Assembly: GCF_005508865.1 (NCBI RefSeq)
Contig: NZ_SCOM01000003.1
Coordinates: forward strand, 124,001 to 188,000
Direction: 5' to 3'
Length of the DNA stretch: 64,000 bases
Origin: Pseudomonas sp. F(2018)
GTDB taxonomy: Bacteria > Pseudomonadota > Gammaproteobacteria > Pseudomonadales > Pseudomonadaceae
The position numbers and the translations under genes are program-made. Below, in pieces: positions 37,491 through 46,813 of this stretch (positions within the stretch are counted from its first letter, which is position 1; each line of letters opens with the position of its first letter). The notes beneath the pieces were generated by a model. It ran no database searches. It was not told the DNA's origin and was given only the letters and a program-made list of their open reading frames with translations.

Positions 37491-38267
37491 CTAGGGCCTC
37501 CCGAGCAGCAGGCGCAGCGCGGCACCGTAGGTGCGGCCGACGCGACATTCGCTGCCATCGGCCAACTGGGCGATCCACGCAGCGAAGGGCGCGGGCCGCA
37601 GGCGCACCACAGCGCTGCGCCGCACTATGGTGCTGCGGTGAATGCGGATGAATTCGGCCGGTTCCAGGCGTTGCTCCAGTGAGCTCAGGGTCTCGTGGAA
37701 CAGGTAGTTGGCCTCGGCCAGGTGGATGCGCACATAGTCGCGCTCGGCCTGCAGGCGGATGATGGCGGCCTGCGGGATGCGCAGATGCTCGCCGCGCACC
37801 TTGACCCACAACTCCCGCTCCGGCCGAGCCTGGGCACCCAGTGCCTGCTTGAGCGAGGCGACCATCTCCTGCAGCTCGGCGAGGCGATCCGCCTGGCTGC
37901 GTGAAGCCGCGGCCGTGCGTGCACGCTGCATGGCCAGGGCGAAGCGCTCGGCGTCGATGGGCTTGGTCAGATAGTCGGCGGCGTTGACCTCGAAGGCGCG
38001 CAAGGCGTGGTGGTCGAACGCGGTGACGAAGACGATCGCCGGCAGCTCGCCAGCGAGCCGCTGCAGCACATCGAAACCGCTGCCGCCCGGCATCTGGATG
38101 TCGAGGAGCAGGATGTCCGGCGCGCTGGCCTCCGCCATGCGCAGGGTCTCGGCGACATCGCCGGCCTCGTCGATGCGACCGACCCAGTCGAGCTTGCGCA
38201 GCAGGCGGATCAGCCGGCGCCGGGCCAGCGGTTCGTCGTCGGCGACGAGAATGCTCAGCGCCGTCAT
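37491..38267 (-). CDS. LytTR-family response regulator
   Basis: 258 residues. An N-terminal receiver domain has ADDEPLARRRLIRLL, DILLLDIQMPG with the phospho-acceptor Asp, FVTAFDHHAL and YLTKPID. A LytTR DNA-binding domain spans about 150-250 (WVKVRGEHLRIPQAAIIRLQAERDYVRIH). It starts with ATG 38267 overlapping the stop of the sensor kinase (ATGA). LytTR regulators bind direct repeats and often control extracellular products, and its neighbour across a hairpin is an elastase gene. A link to that gene is untested. It differs clearly from AlgR. Confidence 0.9.
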   Translation of the reverse strand: MTALSILVADDEPLARRRLIRLLRKLDWVGRIDEAGDVAETLRMAEASAPDILLLDIQMPGGSGFDVLQRLAGELPAIVFVTAFDHHALRAFEVNAADYLTKPIDAERFALAMQRARTAAASRSQADRLAELQEMVASLKQALGAQARPERELWVKVRGEHLRIPQAAIIRLQAERDYVRIHLAEANYLFHETLSSLEQRLEPAEFIRIHRSTIVRRSAVVRLRPAPFAAWIAQLADGSECRVGRTYGAALRLLLGRP

Positions 38268-39328
38268 GCGCAGCGCCACGGCAGATCGATGACCGCGCGG
38301 TAGCGATCCGCGCCCACCGGGCCGCAGGAGAACCGGCCGCCATTCTGGAAGCGCAGGCGCAGGCGCTCGGCCACGTTGCGCAGGCCGAGGCCCATGCCCA
38401 TCTGGCGCCGCTCTGGCGCGGCATCCACGGCCATGCCGTTCTCCACGCTGATGCGCAGCCTTTCGCCCTCGCGGAAAGCCTTGAGCAGAATGTCCACCGG
38501 CCCCGCCGCCATGCCCACGCCATGCTTGACCGCGTTCTCGATCAGCGGCTGCAGGATCAGGCTGGGCACCAGCGCCTCGCGCGCCTCCTCAGCCAGTTCG
38601 ACGCGAAAACTCATGCGGTCGGAAAAGCGCTCGTGCTCGATCGCCAGGTATTCCTCCTGCAGCCGCAACTCGTCCGCCAGGGGTACGTCGTGCAGCGGGT
38701 CGAGCGACAGGGTGGTGCGCATGAAGTTGGAGAGCGACATGACCATGCGCTCGGCACGGGTGGCGGCGCCCTCCTCGATCAGGCCGGCAATGGAGTTGAG
38801 CGTGTTGAACAGGAAGTGCGGATTGACCTGGTAGCGCAGCGCCTGCATCTGTGCCGCCAGGGCCTCTTCGCGTACGGCCGCCAGGCGTCGCTCCCGGTCG
38901 CGGACCTCGAAACAATACAGCAGGGCAATGAACAGACAGGACCAGCCGAACAGCATCGAGGCCCCCTCGATCAGCATGTAGCCGGAGTACACCGGGTCGA
39001 AGCTCACCGGATTGGGGTGCTCACAGATCAGGTAGTTGAGGTAATCGACGGCGACGAACAGCGGCGCCAGCGCCGCGGTCATCACGAAGCTGAGAACGGC
39101 CTTACGCGGAAATCCCAGCCCCCTCAGGCGGAACAGCAGCAGCGACATGCCGAAGGTCATCAGCGCACCGGCGGCGAACAACACGAACTTCAGCGGCGCC
39201 GACTGCAACGGATCGATATTGATGAAGTAACCCAGAATGCTGTCGGCGACGAACATGCACGACCAGTAGATCAGGCTGAGCTGTAGCGTCGCCCGCACCA
39301 GGCCGTCGAAGCCCTTTGTTTCACTCAT
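38264..39328 (-). CDS. LytS/AlgZ-type sensor histidine kinase
   Basis: 354 residues. Four membrane helices fill residues 10-150, then a His-kinase domain of the LytS type with the phospho-acceptor in YQVNPHFLFNTLNSIAGLI and an ATPase part with ILQPLIENAVKHG and MGLGLRNVAERL. No periplasmic sensor domain, so it probably detects a membrane or membrane-permeable signal. Start at ATG 39328 follows GGAGG five bases upstream; an open frame extends to 39637 but lacks a ribosome site and reads like non-coding sequence. Stop overlaps the response-regulator start. Confidence 0.88.
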   Translation of the reverse strand: MSETKGFDGLVRATLQLSLIYWSCMFVADSILGYFINIDPLQSAPLKFVLFAAGALMTFGMSLLLFRLRGLGFPRKAVLSFVMTAALAPLFVAVDYLNYLICEHPNPVSFDPVYSGYMLIEGASMLFGWSCLFIALLYCFEVRDRERRLAAVREEALAAQMQALRYQVNPHFLFNTLNSIAGLIEEGAATRAERMVMSLSNFMRTTLSLDPLHDVPLADELRLQEEYLAIEHERFSDRMSFRVELAEEAREALVPSLILQPLIENAVKHGVGMAAGPVDILLKAFREGERLRISVENGMAVDAAPERRQMGMGLGLRNVAERLRLRFQNGGRFSCGPVGADRYRAVIDLPWRCA

Positions 39329-39545
39329 GCCGCCTCCGTGCCTCTGCGAAGAAACCGTGCCGCGGTGCCACCGGTCGATGGAAAACAGCCATTGGCAGAA
39401 ATTCCTGTCATCCGCGCCGCCCTCGATAGCGGTTGGCCGAAAAGCGCTTGGCCACCCCATCACCGCCTCTCTAGAGTGCCGCCAACCGGCCTCGCCGGGA
39501 AGTCGATTCATCTCTTCACATGGGCAACAATTAACGAGGGCTGTC

Positions 39546-39878
39546 ATGAACAATATCTTCCGAGCAGCACGCCTGCTCGCTCTGATCGGCGCCACCCATT
39601 GGCTCACCGGCTGCGCGGCCATCGCCGAAAGCACCAACTCGCTGAGCGATGAGAGAGTCCTCGCGGAAACCGCGGGCGTGCTCGGCTACTCTCCCAGCCA
39701 GCTGCAACTGGTGGCGCGGCGCACCAGTGGAACCAATACCTACGCCGAGCTGCGGGCCGACAATGGCAACGAGTTCAACTGCATCATCAATGGCGGCAAC
39801 CTGGCCACCTTCGGCGCCATCAATCCCCCTAGTTGCGCGAAGAAGGGCGAGATCCTCAGGAGCGGACCGGGGCAGTGA
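39546..39878 (+). CDS. Predicted lipoprotein, unknown family
   Basis: 110 residues. The N terminus RAARLLALIGATHWLTGC looks like a lipoprotein signal with Cys in the LTGC lipobox. The rest has mixed strand/helix content with a Cys pair (NEFNCIINGG and PPSCAKKGE) and an NTYAELRADNGN motif, plausible for a small periplasmic domain. GAGG lies 6 bp before the ATG. I do not recognise the family. It stands 217 bp from the divergent kinase and 113 bp from the next gene. Confidence 0.65.
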   Translation: MNNIFRAARLLALIGATHWLTGCAAIAESTNSLSDERVLAETAGVLGYSPSQLQLVARRTSGTNTYAELRADNGNEFNCIINGGNLATFGAINPPSCAKKGEILRSGPGQ

Positions 39879-39991
39879 TGATCGGGGGCGCTCACTAGCG
39901 AGGCTGGGCAGAATGTTGTGTAACCGGGGTTGGGTTCGCCCGCCTTTCAACTAATCCCCTGCAACGCCCCCTCTGGAGTCCCGAATCTACG

Positions 39992-40807
39992 ATGAATATT
40001 TCCGAACTTTTCGTATTCGCAGCGCTGGGTTTGATCGCGCAACCAGCATTGGCCAACTACCCATGCCCGGGTGGCCCCGGGCCTGGTGAACAGCAGATCG
40101 GCGTTGGCGGTGGCTCCCATGGAGTCGCCGCTGTTCCCCTGTGTGTGGAAACCGGTGGGGGGGCCGAAAGCGCTGGCGGTGGAGATGCTGGCGGTGGCTA
40201 CGCTGGCGGCTATCGATGTGACGGCTGCAATATTTTTGCCGACCCCGGCCCGCCCAGCTACGACGCCATGAGCATCGCCGCCATCGAGCAGGCGGCCAAA
40301 AACCTGGAAGCCCAAAAGCTAAGGCGGGAAGCCGAAGCAAAACTGCAAGAGCTGGAGGCGGATCCGGGTTACCAACGCTACAAGCAGGGTGAATGGAAGT
40401 TTTTTCAGGGTAAGAAAGATTCGGCACCCGGAGACAACTGCGTTGCGATGTGGAGCAAAGATGGCGACGCGGTCAGTATCGTCGGCCCCGGAAAGGCCTA
40501 TCAGGGCGGCATGCTGATCTTCTGGAGCGCGGAGATTCCCAAGCCATCGGACACGCAAACCGTAGCGGTGACGCTCAAACAGTCGAAGTATCAAGCGCAG
40601 TCGGTGAACGCATTGAATTTCTCTGTACCGCGTATTCCGGCCGGCGCTATCGGCCTGACCGTGCCGGACATTGATGCGGCGCTGAACACGATGCTGGATG
40701 TTGAGCACTTCACCGTCGAAATGGATGGACGTACCGTTGCGGATATTGATTGGACCGGCGGCTTGGCAGCACGCGCCAAGCTGGAGCAATGCGTCAGTAG
40801 CCGCTAG
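39992..40807 (+). CDS. Exported protein of unknown function with a Gly-rich segment
   Basis: 271 residues. A signal peptide (MNISELFVFAALGLIAQPALA) is followed by a Cys-containing, strongly Gly-rich stretch to about residue 75, with GGGDAGGGYAGGYRC. Then a Glu/Lys/Ala helix near 90-125, and a more ordered C-terminal half (GDNCVAMWSKDGDAVSIVGPG...YQAQSVNALNFSVP) that resembles the DUF4124-like or beta-sandwich exported proteins only superficially. Cys occurs in pairs, suggesting disulfides. A convergent typA gene follows behind a bidirectional terminator. Function unknown. Confidence 0.6.
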   Translation: MNISELFVFAALGLIAQPALANYPCPGGPGPGEQQIGVGGGSHGVAAVPLCVETGGGAESAGGGDAGGGYAGGYRCDGCNIFADPGPPSYDAMSIAAIEQAAKNLEAQKLRREAEAKLQELEADPGYQRYKQGEWKFFQGKKDSAPGDNCVAMWSKDGDAVSIVGPGKAYQGGMLIFWSAEIPKPSDTQTVAVTLKQSKYQAQSVNALNFSVPRIPAGAIGLTVPDIDAALNTMLDVEHFTVEMDGRTVADIDWTGGLAARAKLEQCVSSR

Positions 40808-40840
40808 AGGCCCGCTTTACGGTACAACCGACCAATAAAA

Positions 40841-40868
40841 AACCCCGCCAGATTGCTCTGGCGGGGTT
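40841..40868. terminator. Bidirectional terminator between the exported-protein gene and typA
   Basis: AACCCCGCCAG (40841-40851) and CTGGCGGGGTT (40858-40868) form an 11-bp stem with a six-base loop, with A-run before and T-run after, so it works in both directions between convergent genes. Confidence 0.88.
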
Positions 40869-40896
40869 TTGCTCGTAACGCAGACCTAGCGTCGAG

Positions 40897-42714
40897 TTAG
40901 ACCTTGGCGCGCTCGTAGCGCTTGCGGTCGTTCTCGTTGAGCATCTTCTTGCGCAGACGGATCGACTTCGGCGTCACTTCCACCAGCTCGTCATCGGCGA
41001 TGAATTCCAGCGCCTGCTCGAGGGTGAACTTGATCGGCGGAACCAGGGCGATGACTTCGTCCTTGCCGGAAGCGCGCATGTTGTCGAGCTTCTTGCCCTT
41101 GGTGGGGTTGATCACCAGGTCGTTGTCGCGGCTGTGGATGCCGGCCAGCTGGCCTTCGTAGATCTCGTCGCCCGGGGCCAGGAACAGCTTGCCGCGGCTC
41201 TGCAGGGTTTCCAGCGAGTAGGTCAGGGCGGTGCCGGTGGCCATGGAGACCAGTACGCCGTTCTGACGGTTGCTGACTTCACCGGCCTTGATCGCGCCGT
41301 AGTGGCTGAAGGTCGAGGTCAGGATGCCGCTGCCCGAGGTCAGGGTCAGGAAGTTGTTACGGAAGCCGATCAGGCCACGCGCCGGGATGGTGTATTCCAG
41401 GCGCACGCGGCCCTTGCCATCGGGAACCATGTTGGTCAGGTCGCCCTTGCGCAGACCCATCTGCTCCATCACCGAACCCTGGTGCTGCTCTTCGATGTCG
41501 ATGGTGACGTTCTCGTACGGCTCCTGCTTCTCGCCGTCCTTCTCGATGATCACCACTTCCGGACGGCCGACGGCCATCTCGAAGCCTTCGCGGCGCATGG
41601 TTTCGATCAGTACCGACAGGTGCAGCTCGCCACGACCGGAGACCTTGAACTTCTCGGCCGACTCGCCGGCTTCGACGCGCAGGGCCACGTTGTGCAGCAG
41701 TTCCTTGTCCAGACGGTCCTTGATGTTGCGGCTGGTGACGAACTTGCCTTCTTTACCGGCGAACGGCGAGTCGTTGACCTGGAAGGTCATGCTCACGGTC
41801 GGCTGGTCGACGGTCAGCGGCGGACGGGCTTCAACGTTCTGCGGGTCGCACAGGGTGTCGGAGATGAACAGCTCGTCCATGCCCGATACGCAGACGATGT
41901 CGCCAGCTTCGGCGTCGGCCACTTCCACGCGCTGCAGGCCGGAGTGGCCCATGATCTTGAGGATACGGCCGTTGCGCTTGGTGCCGTCGTCGCTGATGGC
42001 GACGACCGGGGTGTTGGCCTTGATGCGGCCACGGGCGATACGGCCGATGCCGATCACGCCGAGGAAGCTGTTGTAGTCCAGCTGGGAGATCTGCATCTGG
42101 AACGGACCGTCGACGTCGACCTTGGGGGCCGGCACGTGGTCGATGATCGCCTGGAACAGCGCGTCCATGTTGTCGTCCATCTTCTCGTGGTCGAGGCCGG
42201 CGATGCCGTTCAGGGCGCTGGCGTAGACGATCGGGAAGTCGAGCTGCTCGTCGGTGGCGCCGAGGTTGTCGAACAGGTCGAAGATCTGGTCGATGACCCA
42301 GTCAGGACGCGCGCCCGGACGGTCGATCTTGTTCACCACCACGATCGGACGCAGGCCGGCCTTGAACGCCTTCTGGGTCACGAAACGGGTCTGCGGCATC
42401 GGGCCGTCCTGGGCGTCGACCACCAGCAGCACGGAGTCGACCATCGACATCACGCGCTCTACTTCACCGCCGAAGTCGGCGTGGCCGGGGGTGTCGACGA
42501 TGTTGATGTTGTAGTCGTTCCACTTCAGGGCGGTGTTCTTCGCCAGAATGGTAATGCCGCGCTCTTTTTCCTGGTCGTTGGAGTCCATCACGCGCTCGTT
42601 TTCCGCTTCTTTGCGGTCGAGGGTGCCGGACAGGCGCAGGAGTTTGTCGACGAGGGTGGTTTTGCCATGGTCGACGTGGGCGATGATGGCGATGTTGCGC
42701 AGTTTTTCGATCAC
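40897..42714 (-). CDS. typA: Translational GTPase TypA/BipA
   Basis: 605 residues, full length. The GTPase domain carries [15 protein letters not shown] (P-loop), [15 protein letters not shown] and [14 protein letters not shown]-like domains follow, then the TypA-specific C-terminal domain with [12 protein letters not shown] and [13 protein letters not shown]. TypA associates with ribosomes and is needed for growth under stress such as cold; in pseudomonads it also influences virulence. It is downstream of thiI on the minus strand, 130 bp away, an arrangement found in other pseudomonads. Confidence 0.97.
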   Translation of the reverse strand: MIEKLRNIAIIAHVDHGKTTLVDKLLRLSGTLDRKEAENERVMDSNDQEKERGITILAKNTALKWNDYNINIVDTPGHADFGGEVERVMSMVDSVLLVVDAQDGPMPQTRFVTQKAFKAGLRPIVVVNKIDRPGARPDWVIDQIFDLFDNLGATDEQLDFPIVYASALNGIAGLDHEKMDDNMDALFQAIIDHVPAPKVDVDGPFQMQISQLDYNSFLGVIGIGRIARGRIKANTPVVAISDDGTKRNGRILKIMGHSGLQRVEVADAEAGDIVCVSGMDELFISDTLCDPQNVEARPPLTVDQPTVSMTFQVNDSPFAGKEGKFVTSRNIKDRLDKELLHNVALRVEAGESAEKFKVSGRGELHLSVLIETMRREGFEMAVGRPEVVIIEKDGEKQEPYENVTIDIEEQHQGSVMEQMGLRKGDLTNMVPDGKGRVRLEYTIPARGLIGFRNNFLTLTSGSGILTSTFSHYGAIKAGEVSNRQNGVLVSMATGTALTYSLETLQSRGKLFLAPGDEIYEGQLAGIHSRDNDLVINPTKGKKLDNMRASGKDEVIALVPPIKFTLEQALEFIADDELVEVTPKSIRLRKKMLNENDRKRYERAKV

Positions 42715-42844
42715 GATGTCGTCTCGATTGAAGATTCTGAAAGCTGTGGCCCTGCAGTCTGCCTGGCCGTTGTGAACTCGGGGTTACGCGCTGCGACGGT
42801 CGGGAGGCCGGTGGCGAATGCTGCCACCGAGCAGACCTGCACGC

Positions 42845-44302
42845 TTAATGCGGGCGATAGACGCGAACATTCGCATGCCCCTCGCTGAGCAGGTGGTGAG
42901 CGTGCAGGCGGCTCATCACACCCTTGTCGCAATAGAGTAGGTACTGGCGGCTCTCATCCAGTTCCTTGAATCGGTTGTTCAGCGCGTAGAACGGCAGGGC
43001 CTGCACCTCGATGCCGGGCAGCTGCAGCGGCTCGTCCTCGGCTGCATCGGGGTGGCGGATATCGATGACGATCTGCCCGACCAGGGCCTCGCGCACTTCC
43101 TCGACCTGCAGGTCCTGGCCCAGCGCGTCGATCACCTTGTCCACCGTCACGCGGGTCGCACGCTCCAGCGCACGCTCGAGAATGGCCATGTCGAAGTGGC
43201 TCTCCTCGTGTTCGATGCGGCCGGGCTTGGCGCGGGTGGTCGGGTTCACCGAGATCACGCCGCAGTACTCGGGCATGTTCTTGGCGTACTCGGCGGTGCC
43301 GATGGCGGTGGCGGTGTCGATGATGTCCTGCTTGTGCGCGGCGATCAGCGGGCGCAGCACCAGGGTGTCGGTAACCGCGTCGATCACCGAGAGGTTGGGC
43401 AGGGTCTGGCTGGACACCTGGCTGATCGCCTCGCCGGTGACCAGCGCATCGATATTCAGCTCGGCGGCGATGCGGCTGGCGGCGCGCAGCATCATGCGCT
43501 TGAGCACCACGCCCATCTGGCTGTTGTCGACCTTGCCGAGAATCTCGCCGACCACTTCCTCGAACGGCACGCTAATAAAGAGTACGCGGTGCGAGCTGCC
43601 GAACTTCTGCCACAGGTGGTGAGCCACTTCCATCACACCCAGCTCGTGGGCACGGCCGCCGAGATTGAAGAAGCAGAAGTGGGTGAGCAGGCCGCGACGC
43701 ATCATCTGATAGGCCGCGACGGTGGAGTCGAAGCCGCCGCTCATCAGCACCAGGGTCTGTTCGATGGAGCCCAGCGGGTAACCGCCGAGGCCCTCGTGCT
43801 GGGCGTGGATGATCAGCAGGCGGTCGTAGCGCACTTCGAAGCGCACTTCGGCCTCGGGCTGCTTGAGGTCGATACCGGCGGCGCCGCACTCGCGACGCAG
43901 GCGGCTGCCGACATGGCTGGCCAGCTCCATCGAGGAGAAGTCATGGGTATTGCCGGCGCGCTTGCAGCGCACGGCGAAGATCTTGCCGGGCAGCTGCGCG
44001 CCGAAGTGGGCGCGGCATTTCTCGAAGGTGTCATCGAAGTCGACGTAGGGGTATTCGTGTACTTCGAGGAAGTGGGCGATGCCCGGCGTGCTGCGCAGAC
44101 GCGCGAACATCTCGGCCTGTACCTTCGGCTCGCTGACCCGGCTGATCAGGTCGAGGTTGTCCCATTCGCCCTGCACCTCCAGCTCGGGATCCAGGTCACG
44201 CAGCACCGTACGAATATTCTTCGCCAGCTGGCGGATGAACTGCTTGCGCACCGGCCGGCTCTTGATGGTGATTTCTGCGAAGGGTTTGACGATGAGCTTC
44301 AT
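42845..44302 (-). CDS. thiI: tRNA 4-thiouridine synthetase / sulfurtransferase ThiI
   Basis: 485 residues, the long form. An N-terminal ferredoxin-like and THUMP region (to about 165) is followed by the PP-loop domain with [14 protein letters not shown] and by a C-terminal rhodanese domain from about 400 with [11 protein letters not shown], whose Cys accepts sulfur from IscS. ThiI makes 4-thiouridine in tRNA and supplies sulfur for the thiazole of thiamine. The rhodanese domain is the part needed for thiamine. It is divergent from glnA and has a near-perfect -10 box on the minus strand. Confidence 0.96.
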   Translation of the reverse strand: MKLIVKPFAEITIKSRPVRKQFIRQLAKNIRTVLRDLDPELEVQGEWDNLDLISRVSEPKVQAEMFARLRSTPGIAHFLEVHEYPYVDFDDTFEKCRAHFGAQLPGKIFAVRCKRAGNTHDFSSMELASHVGSRLRRECGAAGIDLKQPEAEVRFEVRYDRLLIIHAQHEGLGGYPLGSIEQTLVLMSGGFDSTVAAYQMMRRGLLTHFCFFNLGGRAHELGVMEVAHHLWQKFGSSHRVLFISVPFEEVVGEILGKVDNSQMGVVLKRMMLRAASRIAAELNIDALVTGEAISQVSSQTLPNLSVIDAVTDTLVLRPLIAAHKQDIIDTATAIGTAEYAKNMPEYCGVISVNPTTRAKPGRIEHEESHFDMAILERALERATRVTVDKVIDALGQDLQVEEVREALVGQIVIDIRHPDAAEDEPLQLPGIEVQALPFYALNNRFKELDESRQYLLYCDKGVMSRLHAHHLLSEGHANVRVYRPH

Positions 44303-44345
44303 GGAAAACGGGTGCCGGACGGGAGACCGAAAAACAGGGGCGCGG

Positions 44346-44351
44346 ATTATA
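44346..44351 (-). promoter_or_regulatory. Candidate thiI -10 element
   Basis: On the minus strand the sequence reads TATAAT, a perfect -10 hexamer, 43 bp from the thiI start codon; -35 candidates (TTGATC with 20-bp spacing) are imperfect. Confidence 0.5.
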
Positions 44352-44398
44352 GCGGAAATTGCTCAAGCTTTGATCAAAAACAATATTCGCTGCGGCAA

Positions 44399-44415
44399 TG
44401 CACCAAAAAAGTGCT
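44399..44415. promoter_or_regulatory. NtrC-binding-like site 1 upstream of glnA
   Basis: TGCACCAAAAAAGTGCT carries the TGCAC and GTGC half-sites of the NtrC consensus. It is 31 bp from site 2 and about 138 bp before the expected glnA start of transcription, matching the distal enhancer of the enteric glnAp2 promoter. Confidence 0.75.
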
Positions 44416-44429
44416 AACTGCATTTTAAC

Positions 44430-44446
44430 GGCACCAACTCGGTGCG
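44430..44446. promoter_or_regulatory. NtrC-binding-like site 2 upstream of glnA
   Basis: GGCACCAACTCGGTGCG matches the NtrC pattern GCACC-N5-GGTGC exactly. It is centred about 107 bp before the predicted transcription start, the position of the proximal enteric NtrC site. The region 44303-44631, a 329-bp gap, holds these two sites, the thiI promoter and the sigma-54 promoter; I see nothing else in it. Confidence 0.8.
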
Positions 44447-44518
44447 CAAAATCGCTCAAAAAATCGACACAGGCCGCGCAGCCCCTGACTTTCAAGCTTC
44501 CAACCCATTCCGGGGCAC

Positions 44519-44534
44519 TGGCATGCAATTTGCT
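44519..44534 (+). promoter_or_regulatory. Sigma-54 (-24/-12) promoter of glnA
   Basis: TGGCATGCAATTTGCT matches TGGCAC-N5-TTGC(A/T) with one difference. The invariant GG (44520-44521) and GC (44532-44533) are 12 bp apart. Transcription would start near 44545, about 87 bp before the glnA ATG. Confidence 0.85.
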
Positions 44535-44631
44535 CCCTTGTGAGGCAGCCCAGCCTGGCCGACTATCGCGCCCGGCTTTGCACCTAATTTTGGAGGCTGG
44601 CTCAGCCGGCCCCATCCACCTGGAGGACAGC

Positions 44632-46038
44632 ATGTCGAAGTCGATTCAACTGATTAAAGAACACGACGTGAAGTGGGTTGACCTGCGCTTCACCGACACC
44701 AAAGGCAAGCAACACCACGTGACCATGCCGGCTCGTGACGCCCTGGACGAGGACTTCTTCGAAGTCGGCAAGATGTTCGACGGTTCGTCCATCCATGGCT
44801 GGAAAGGCATCGAAGCCTCCGACATGATCCTGCTGCCGGTCGATGACACCGCCGTTCTGGACCCGTTCACCGAAGAGCCGACCCTGATCCTGGTCTGCGA
44901 CATCATCGAGCCGAGCACCATGCAAGGCTACGATCGCGACCCGCGCTCCATCGCCAAGCGCGCCGAGGAATACCTGAAGACCACCGGTATCGGTGACACC
45001 GTCTTCGTCGGCCCGGAGCCGGAGTTCTTCATCTTCGACGAAGTGAAGTTCAAGTCCGACATTTCCGGTTCCATGTTCAAGATCTACTCCGAACAAGGTT
45101 CCTGGATGACCGACGCCGACGTCGAGTCCGGCAACAAGGGCCACCGCCCGGCCGTCAAAGGTGGTTACTTCCCGGTTCCGCCGTGCGACCACGACCACGA
45201 AATCCGTACTGCCATGTGTAATGCCATGGAAGAAATGGGCCTGGTCATCGAAGTTCACCACCACGAAGTGGCGACTGCCGGCCAGAACGAGATCGGTGTG
45301 AAGTTCAACACCCTGGTCAACAAGGCTGACGAAGTTCAGACCCTGAAGTACTGCGTGCACAACGTGGCCGACGCCTATGGCAAGACCGCCACCTTCATGC
45401 CGAAGCCGCTGTACGGCGACAACGGCTCGGGCATGCACGTGCACCTGTCGATCTCCAAAGACGGCAAGAACACCTTCTCCGGCGAAGGCTATGCCGGCCT
45501 GTCCGATACCGCCCTGTACTTCATCGGCGGCATCATCAAGCACGGTAAGGCTCTGAACGGCTTCACCAACCCGTCGACCAACTCCTACAAGCGTCTGGTC
45601 CCGGGCTTCGAAGCTCCGGTCATGCTGGCCTACTCGGCTCGCAACCGCTCCGCTTCGATCCGTATCCCGTACGTTTCCAGCCCGAAAGCTCGCCGCATCG
45701 AGGCTCGCTTCCCGGACCCGGCTGCCAACCCGTACCTGGCCTTCGCTGCTCTGCTGATGGCCGGCCTGGACGGCATCCAGAACAAGATCCACCCCGGCGA
45801 CGCCGCCGACAAGAACCTGTATGACCTGCCGCCGGAAGAGGCCAAGGAAATCCCGCAGGTTTGCGGCAGCCTGAAAGAAGCCCTGGAAGAGCTGGACAAG
45901 GGCCGCGCCTTCCTGACCAAGGGCGGCGTATTCTCCGACGACTTCATCGATGCCTACATCGAGCTGAAATCAGAAGAAGAAATCAAGGTGCGCACCTTCG
46001 TGCACCCGCTGGAATACGACCTGTACTACAGCGTCTGA
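44632..46038 (+). CDS. glnA: Glutamine synthetase type I (GlnA)
   Basis: 468 residues, standard type I length. [14 protein letters not shown] [47 protein letters not shown], and [17 protein letters not shown] are hallmark blocks; the Tyr in NLYDLPPEE is the adenylylation site used by GlnE. It joins ammonia to glutamate. GGAGG lies five bases before the ATG at 44632. It is controlled by a sigma-54 promoter with paired NtrC sites and followed by a strong terminator, then two DUF4124 genes and ntrBC, so its expression is linked to the nitrogen regulators encoded nearby. Confidence 0.98.
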   Translation: MSKSIQLIKEHDVKWVDLRFTDTKGKQHHVTMPARDALDEDFFEVGKMFDGSSIHGWKGIEASDMILLPVDDTAVLDPFTEEPTLILVCDIIEPSTMQGYDRDPRSIAKRAEEYLKTTGIGDTVFVGPEPEFFIFDEVKFKSDISGSMFKIYSEQGSWMTDADVESGNKGHRPAVKGGYFPVPPCDHDHEIRTAMCNAMEEMGLVIEVHHHEVATAGQNEIGVKFNTLVNKADEVQTLKYCVHNVADAYGKTATFMPKPLYGDNGSGMHVHLSISKDGKNTFSGEGYAGLSDTALYFIGGIIKHGKALNGFTNPSTNSYKRLVPGFEAPVMLAYSARNRSASIRIPYVSSPKARRIEARFPDPAANPYLAFAALLMAGLDGIQNKIHPGDAADKNLYDLPPEEAKEIPQVCGSLKEALEELDKGRAFLTKGGVFSDDFIDAYIELKSEEEIKVRTFVHPLEYDLYYSV

Positions 46039-46068
46039 TCCAGCGCCGGCCGCTTTCGCGCTTGAAAG

Positions 46069-46093
46069 AGGCCTCCTTCGGGAGGCCTTTTTT
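46069..46093 (+). terminator. Rho-independent terminator after glnA
   Basis: AGGCCTCC (46069-46076), a UUCG tetraloop and GGAGGCCT (46081-46088) followed by TTTTT. It separates glnA from the downstream DUF4124 genes. Confidence 0.92.
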
Positions 46094-46257
46094 ATGCCCT
46101 GATATTTCATGGCAGAGCATCAAAAGCCCCTAGCCTAGGGCGCCGCCAGCAATTGCCGAGTCTATTTCTTGCGCCACACCACGCACGGCAGCGTGCGGAC
46201 TTGCCAGAGACGTTAAGCGGTGCAACCCTTGCCGCAGGATCATTCAGGAGCCTACCG

Positions 46258-46803
46258 ATGCGCCTGCTCACCGCCTGCCTGCTGTGCACCCTGGCCCTGC
46301 CCGCCGCCGCGCAGATTTACAAGTACACCGACTCCAACGGCAACACGGTATTCACCAATCAGCCGCCGGAAGGGCAGGCGACGGAATCCGTCGAACTGCC
46401 GCCAACCAATACGGTGGAGGCACAGAAGCCAAAGGCGACACAGCAGTCGCAAGACTCGGGACAGGAGCAGTACGCCTACAGCCTCCTCGAGCTTACGGAC
46501 ATTCCTAGCGAGGAAGTCTTGCGCGCCAACAACGGCACCTTCACCGTAGGGGTCAATATCGACCCGGACCTGCAACCCGGCCATAGCCTGCGACTTCTAT
46601 TGGATGGACAGCCTTACGGGCAGCCGACCAATGTGCCGCGCCTCCAGTTGGTCAACATTGATCGCGGCGAACATAGTCTCGCCGTGGAAGTAGTTGCCGG
46701 CGGCCAGCAGGTCCAGCAAAGCCCTGGCGTCACCTTCACCGTGCAGCGGGTAAGCACTAACAGCCCTGCTCGGGTGAAACCCACGCCTCGACCCACCCCC
46801 TGA
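46258..46803 (+). CDS. DUF4124-domain exported protein, first of a tandem pair
   Basis: 181 residues. A signal peptide (LLTACLLCTLALPAAAQ) leads to IYKYTDSNGNTVFTNQPPEGQ, the DUF4124 signature (a Tyr/Trp-x-Asp-x-x-Gly-x-x-x-Phe-Thr block of exported proteins). A Gln/Ser-rich linker and a beta-rich C-terminal half (VGVNIDPDLQPGHSLRLLLDGQPYG) follow. CAGGAG lies 8 bp before the ATG. Such genes sit next to glnA/ntrBC in several pseudomonads; their role is unknown. Confidence 0.75.
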   Translation: MRLLTACLLCTLALPAAAQIYKYTDSNGNTVFTNQPPEGQATESVELPPTNTVEAQKPKATQQSQDSGQEQYAYSLLELTDIPSEEVLRANNGTFTVGVNIDPDLQPGHSLRLLLDGQPYGQPTNVPRLQLVNIDRGEHSLAVEVVAGGQQVQQSPGVTFTVQRVSTNSPARVKPTPRPTP

Positions 46804-46813
46804 TAGGACTCCC

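Noticed and set aside
41134..42888. 584-codon open frame on the plus strand over typA
   Set aside because: It is the antisense of a highly conserved gene, its product is Val/Asp/His-rich nonsense, and such frames arise from GC-rich codon bias.
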